This document shows positions 7,001 through 7,290 of a stretch of DNA of 7,290 bases, one piece after another (the first letter of the stretch is position 1; each line of letters starts with the position of its first letter). This DNA comes from Candidatus Omnitrophota bacterium (GTDB taxonomy: Bacteria > Omnitrophota > Gorgyraeia > Aquiviventales > Aquiviventaceae): the NCBI GenBank assembly GCA_020057015.1, contig JAGVGS010000032.1, forward strand, positions 1 through 7,290, given 5' to 3'. The position numbers were made by a program, and so were the translations under genes. The notes beneath the pieces are model-generated. The model was not told the DNA's origin. It saw only the letters and a program-made list of their open reading frames with translations, and searched no databases.

Positions 7001-7290
7001 TGAGCTGAACCATCTGCGCGGCAATCGGCGCCGGCAACGTGGGCTGAGCAGGATTACCTACCAGGCGCCGCGTCGCTTCTTCCGTCGTGACGATCTTCCA
7101 GTCGGCAAAATCCCTCAAGACCTGGCGTACGCTCACGTCCACGTCGGGCATGAAGTTCAACCGGGGCGACAGCACAATGAACTGCCGCAGCGCGAGGCGT
7201 TGCTTCAGGCGCTGAAGCTCATGCACTTTGGCGCGGCGCACGTCCTGCACCGGCATGGTCTTGATGTCTGCGCCGGCCAAGAACGCGAGC
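1038..7290 (-). CDS. Giant mosaic protein: permuted phosphoglycerate mutase, internal repeats, crotonase, degenerate histidine-kinase ATPase (5'-partial)
   Basis: At least 2,080 residues are encoded without interruption, and the frame stays open to the right edge. No ribosome binding site precedes the TTG at 7280 or the ATG at 7256, so the real start probably lies outside. Residue numbers in this annotation count from the codon at 7280. Order of parts: unassigned (1-185), iPGM C-terminal half (186-538), iPGM N-terminal half (540-768), unassigned (769-1009), helical charged region (about 1010-1125), repeat A (1153-1275), R1 (1277-1357), R2 (1364-1443), A' (1460-1562), crotonase fold (1593-1800), helical linker (1801-1954), degenerate HATPase (1955-2047). 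No signal peptide or membrane segment is visible in this part. Only one cysteine occurs (C553), which is striking for this length. The TAG lies four bases before the exported-protein gene, suggesting an operon. The domain matches are by eye but strong for iPGM and crotonase. Whether the protein is an enzyme or a domain mosaic without catalysis is open. Confidence 0.9.
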   Translation of the reverse strand, partial: LAFLAGADIKTMPVQDVRRAKVHELQRLKQRLALRQFIVLSPRLNFMPDVDVSVRQVLRDFADWKIVTTEEATRRLVGNPAQPTLPAPIAAQMVQLIASRRQTPRHHSPVVSGGSATARLIRFLGPPAVQAVLLQYEGAEAVRQLETSVGLSPEAAEQLVGEVARLGTPGRAQALAAIMSMDEGPAIEPAMYHYATHPASGAPVRDVQGWEEALRWFYQAGGEDQFIPPLVLVDENGKPLGLVKDGDTVLYWDFRTDRAKPLSGAFLNVPYDGQVGGLSDRAQVRPKVRLITMTHYDDRFTSQELPPEQRALEAFNPAAPIEDTYAEVAGRAGIRQLVVSESEKWRAVTWFKDGRRNLGYVTVAEDDATVTQQHPDLPITVKIVKSRKVGSHIQAPQMRAKEIGAALRAGVDDGIEDIFVNIPNADMVGHAQANAAQFDAVVQGIQEIDTVLGDVVPHALSKGNIVILFADHGNGEQMLHEDGAANPAHTSNPVPFIVLGLDKDEQVTVRPDVTIGDLAPTVMALRGITPPSSWDRQSALVGTLKPRKDRKIIKICLDGYGLRQEREGNAMAAAAERKGSPLHIDRWMAGEDGAIAAPANASGEANGYPEGTAGTTEFGHVLFDAGRRVGTDQVAIDLAIEKGEFDENAVLLEDIRRHKAEGTTLHLMGILSDGRVHSSLAHVEAILRLAAKEGLRGDQVVIHVITDGRDVRSDSAPQYLAWLAERMATYRVGRIGSIWGRGWGKDRDNRWLRIEAAYRSLVEGTAAMHVRLPKPVFTPEPEITPAAALQKAVDTILAHPLIHGLPADVGHKRVEALADREHVVIRAQDDSGNSVLFSLSVKPGEGYQVQRAHWFGRTPYEVVASGQFVDTVERTVTQPDKLDEAIQALLVDLPQVFAWQPPTTTPLPSRQAEFMQHLLDYLERVQPFGDTAWPQIWKTVDVAGLANPHDLDVQAVEAFLISTGVFVRVPPIPDQIVGLSEAEMKSLTAPPGVLFFNATVQVEGEYAARLASVVQLGAAWSRQAEILTPLAQLAAEREKRSAEWQQRPVDASRYVAMRSAKAQLIEILQQESELLRPARERNTTVRAELEAQQPVNQAALDAVLEEEGRLTAQAKANEAMAGELIQADPSLQGVLGYDKALAPADSRAPVEDKELIDVFQRLARRLKQLEAAEEGASLTFQPEAAGGLVTLVGDAARSLDDEMNAVFALARTTSDPEAILLAHVSSDPEGLVDFDSAIVPFVGEIETGGQKRLELKLAVGGPLYARLQKAARAQEVVQGLDDAIRQLAVQHPQMAGLIDRQDVKNVLLSVWYDPESSWSRDGIIAQLLNLPLNLEDASFRIHPDELHGIVEALMSGRASADLHARDLTATIDRLAARYPRLDAFFKRADVKDGLLSFWYEPSQSSQEALTAMLLDRAQAPLLVASAIDPNQVEAFIDALIAARPNAGERGIANEQVDRPAVEEAIVDLVRSIAEITYLSKREGVGITIQEPAAGQPGVITITRPAMYLASLRAKELAQRAAAIDLRAEVDKEELGTDRLVSYLYPEGKLFARLQATIRQAEAYVQAADAQDAAARSAASVGETERFAALPSVANGSLEVVRVASDIRQVTVNRQQVIPVNGVDEQTRRDLLAILQATQEDADVQGLIVTGAGSMAFIAGGDTQELLGQTPEQAAENIKLGQQLADAIENSDKPVVMAINGVAAGGGAQLALAAQGRVIAEDGIIWHTELRNGLLPPWGGLHRLPRRVGPKNAVRLLMQPAEDLPYQIRRISAQEALALGYVDVVVPSNLLQLRAVRRVRELAAQGPEQWRVRDAMTETLQEQEATGLFEDRDVHTWLAAQDAEGRGELARQMISLIQTSYTTGAHTVDLQVRDLMRTSGLSELARRSMEEVLTSEPNRNYLRARLIRQGRGTIQETWSSLETPFSRVLSELWAAAVEQAHSEGAALARVRVQAQAQPTNRELTDWMDPEAWQRVLTPLLISALHFSPREPLQARDILIETFAEDGQDVVRITATGSGVTSLERILVEQHGGVVTVLGESNQTIFTIKFPAPAFELAPMERFRNTPLGLVPEAVAAARETEGAP
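1140..1418 (-). other. Degenerate histidine-kinase-type ATPase (HATPase_c) domain
   Basis: Residues about 1955-2047 follow the order of a sensor-kinase ATP-binding domain. RVLTPLLISALHFSP stands for the N-box, with Ser1978 in place of the conserved Asn. ITATGSGV stands for the G1 box, with Ala2010 in place of the conserved Asp of DNGxGI. The ATP lid, F-box and G2 box are absent, so that G1 runs almost directly into LERILVEQHGG and then VVTVLGESNQTIFTIKFP, the usual final strands. ATP binding by this domain is unlikely. It may survive as a structural or protein-binding module. Confidence 0.75.
1419..1880 (-). other. Helical linker region between crotonase and ATPase remnant
   Basis: Residues 1801-1954 are predominantly helical and charged (for example ARRSMEEVLTSEPNRNYLRA). 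I see no known domain and no clear HisKA H-box that would belong to the ATPase remnant behind it. It ends in a Gln/Ala stretch (RVRVQAQAQP). Confidence 0.4.
1881..2504 (-). other. Crotonase (enoyl-CoA hydratase/isomerase) fold domain
   Basis: Residues about 1593-1800 follow the crotonase pattern. The start resembles the family's N-terminal strands (LEVVRVASDIRQVTVNR), followed by DVQGLIVTGAGSMAFIAGGD with the first oxyanion-hole motif, and SDKPVVMAINGVAAGGGAQL with the second. Then come GLLPPWGGLHRLPRRVGP and RISAQEALALGYVDVVVP, both classical. Crotonases act on acyl-CoA thioesters by stabilising an enolate. E1725 in HTELRNG stands where the first catalytic glutamate of hydratases lies, but the second one appears to be R1751 and the helix is extended by about six residues. 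A hydratase is therefore unlikely; an isomerase, hydrolase or inactive domain is possible. Fusion to an iPGM is not a combination I know. Confidence 0.88.
2595..2903 (-). repeat. Internal protein repeat, unit A' (second copy)
   Basis: Residues 1460-1562 repeat the landmarks of unit A: LVRSIAEI... leading to EGVGITIQEPAAG, then a helical part and EGKLFARLQATIRQAEAYVQ. It lies after R2, so the repeats are ordered A, R1, R2, A'. An Ala-rich spacer (residues 1563-1576) then leads to the crotonase part. Confidence 0.6.
2952..3191 (-). repeat. Internal tandem protein repeat R2
   Basis: Residues 1364-1443 are the second copy of the R1 module, six residues after the first. The similarity is also visible in the DNA: of 39 bases at 3091-3129 and 3352-3390, about 30 agree. 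This indicates an internal duplication rather than chance. Confidence 0.75.
3210..3452 (-). repeat. Internal tandem protein repeat R1
   Basis: Residues 1277-1357 form the first of two adjacent copies of about 80 residues. The core is DVKNVLLSVWYDP, matching DVKDGLLSFWYEP in R2. Other shared positions are LxxxIxxLA near the start and IxPxxxxxxxxAL near the end. The helical pattern with fixed leucines and aromatic residues suggests a small helical module. I do not recognise a named repeat family. Confidence 0.75.
3456..3824 (-). repeat. Internal protein repeat, unit A (first copy)
   Basis: Residues 1153-1275 share two landmarks with residues 1460-1562. At its start stands EGASLTFQPEAAG, against EGVGITIQEPAAG in the second copy; at its end GGPLYARLQKAARAQEVVQ, against EGKLFARLQATIRQAEAYVQ. 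The centres differ in length and are poorly conserved. The function is unknown. Confidence 0.6.
3906..4253 (-). other. Long helical, possibly coiled-coil region of the giant protein
   Basis: Residues about 1010-1125 are rich in Ala, Glu, Gln, Arg and Leu with few helix breakers, for example LAQLAAEREKRSAEWQQR and AQLIEILQQESELLRPARER. A helical bundle or coiled coil separating the enzyme part from the repeat region is likely; I have not scored heptads. Confidence 0.45.
4254..4976 (-). other. Unassigned region of the giant protein
   Basis: Residues 769-1009 match no family I recognise. The stretch starts with a Pro-rich spacer (LPKPVFTPEPEITP), then holds a segment with likely beta strands (REHVVIRAQDDSGNSVLFSL, residues 817-836, then YQVQRAHWFGRTPYEVV), a Thr/Pro-rich linker near 897-906, and a helical part. 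A second small domain is plausible but cannot be named. Confidence 0.4.
4977..5663 (-). other. iPGM N-terminal half (metal site, nucleophile position and first part of transferase domain)
   Basis: Residues about 540-768 match the start of cofactor-independent phosphoglycerate mutase. Visible family landmarks: metal ligand D555 in ICLDGYG; the nucleophile motif, usually GNSEVGH, here GTTEFGH (residues 611-617) with Thr613 in the serine position; H674 in LSDGRVHS; D704-G-R706-D707 in ITDGRDV; and R738 and R744 in GRGWGKDRDNRW with the normal six-residue spacing. The match ends at AYRSLVEG (754-761), just where the preceding C-terminal half would continue in a normal enzyme. Only about eight residues join the end of the C-terminal half to the start of this one. 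The two halves together make about 580 residues, near the family's 510-560. Confidence 0.92.
5667..6725 (-). other. iPGM C-terminal half (rest of transferase domain plus phosphatase domain)
   Basis: Residues about 186-538 match the second half of cofactor-independent phosphoglycerate mutase, which interconverts 3- and 2-phosphoglycerate in glycolysis using two metal ions. The match begins in the middle of the transferase domain (EDQFIPPLVLVDENGKPLG, residues 220-238). It carries the substrate arginines R252 and R255 in FRTDR, the conserved lysine K341 in SESEKW, the metal ligands D423 and H427 in IPNADMVGH, D468 and H469 in FADHGNGEQM, and H486 in AHTSNPVPF. The usual His two residues before VT in EKYAHVT is Ala (A344). 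The wording EDQFIPP and NIPNxDMVGH resembles plant-type iPGM. In ordinary enzymes this half follows the N-terminal half; here it comes first. Confidence 0.92.
6726..7290 (-). other. N-terminal region of the giant protein, unassigned, with a crotonase-like motif at the edge
   Basis: Residues 1-185, plus three codons before them, match no domain I can name. The first visible codons read LAFLAGADIKTM, which resembles the first oxyanion-hole motif of crotonases (typically AFxAGADIKEM), but the second crotonase motif (GxAxGGG) does not follow. The rest is mainly helical and charged, with a Pro/Ala-rich spacer around residues 78-90. The part that follows leads straight into the iPGM C-terminal half. 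Confidence 0.5.

Noticed and set aside
7278..7280. TTG at 7280 as the real start of the giant gene
   Set aside because: The frame is open further upstream, no ribosome binding site is visible, and the codons before it continue a crotonase-like motif.
1..7290. tRNA, rRNA, CRISPR array or insertion sequence
   Set aside because: I saw no cloverleaf, no regularly spaced direct repeats, no transposase and no terminal inverted repeats.

Overview
The window is about 60% GC and every supported gene lies on the minus strand. Read right to left there are three tightly packed genes that look like one transcription unit. The first is the 3' part of a very large gene (at least 2,080 codons, still open at the right edge, TAG at 1038). 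Next comes a 249-residue protein with a signal peptide (1033 to 284). Last is the 5' part of a PilZ-domain gene (294 to beyond position 1). The gaps are 4 bases and an 11-base overlap, and no stretch over 300 bases lacks a gene.

The large gene encodes a mosaic polypeptide. In translation order it holds: an unassigned N-terminal part that starts on a crotonase-like motif; the C-terminal half of a cofactor-independent phosphoglycerate mutase (iPGM); directly after it, the N-terminal half of iPGM; an unassigned region; a long helical stretch; a nested set of internal repeats (A, R1, R2, A'); a crotonase (enoyl-CoA hydratase/isomerase) fold; another helical stretch; and a degenerate histidine-kinase-type ATPase domain. 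Together the two iPGM halves supply nearly a whole enzyme, but in swapped order. This is a circular permutation or the remnant of a tandem duplication. All the metal-binding and substrate-binding residues I can place are kept, but the nucleophilic serine is replaced by threonine. The ATPase domain has lost its nucleotide-binding boxes.

The organism cannot be fixed from this window. Very long chimeric proteins built from enzyme fragments, beside a PilZ protein, in a moderately GC-rich Gram-negative-type genome would fit Candidatus Omnitrophota or a relative in the PVC group. This is inference only. The iPGM halves look closer to the plant-like branch of the family (Y/F-[LI]-P-P and N-I-P-N-x-D-M-V-G-H signatures) than to the Bacillus type.

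The shared role of the three genes is unclear. The PilZ protein suggests cyclic-di-GMP control and the middle gene suggests an exported, possibly envelope-associated product. The giant protein could be a working permuted phosphoglycerate mutase in a scaffold, or a polypeptide built from recycled enzyme domains that no longer catalyse. The sequence does not decide between these.
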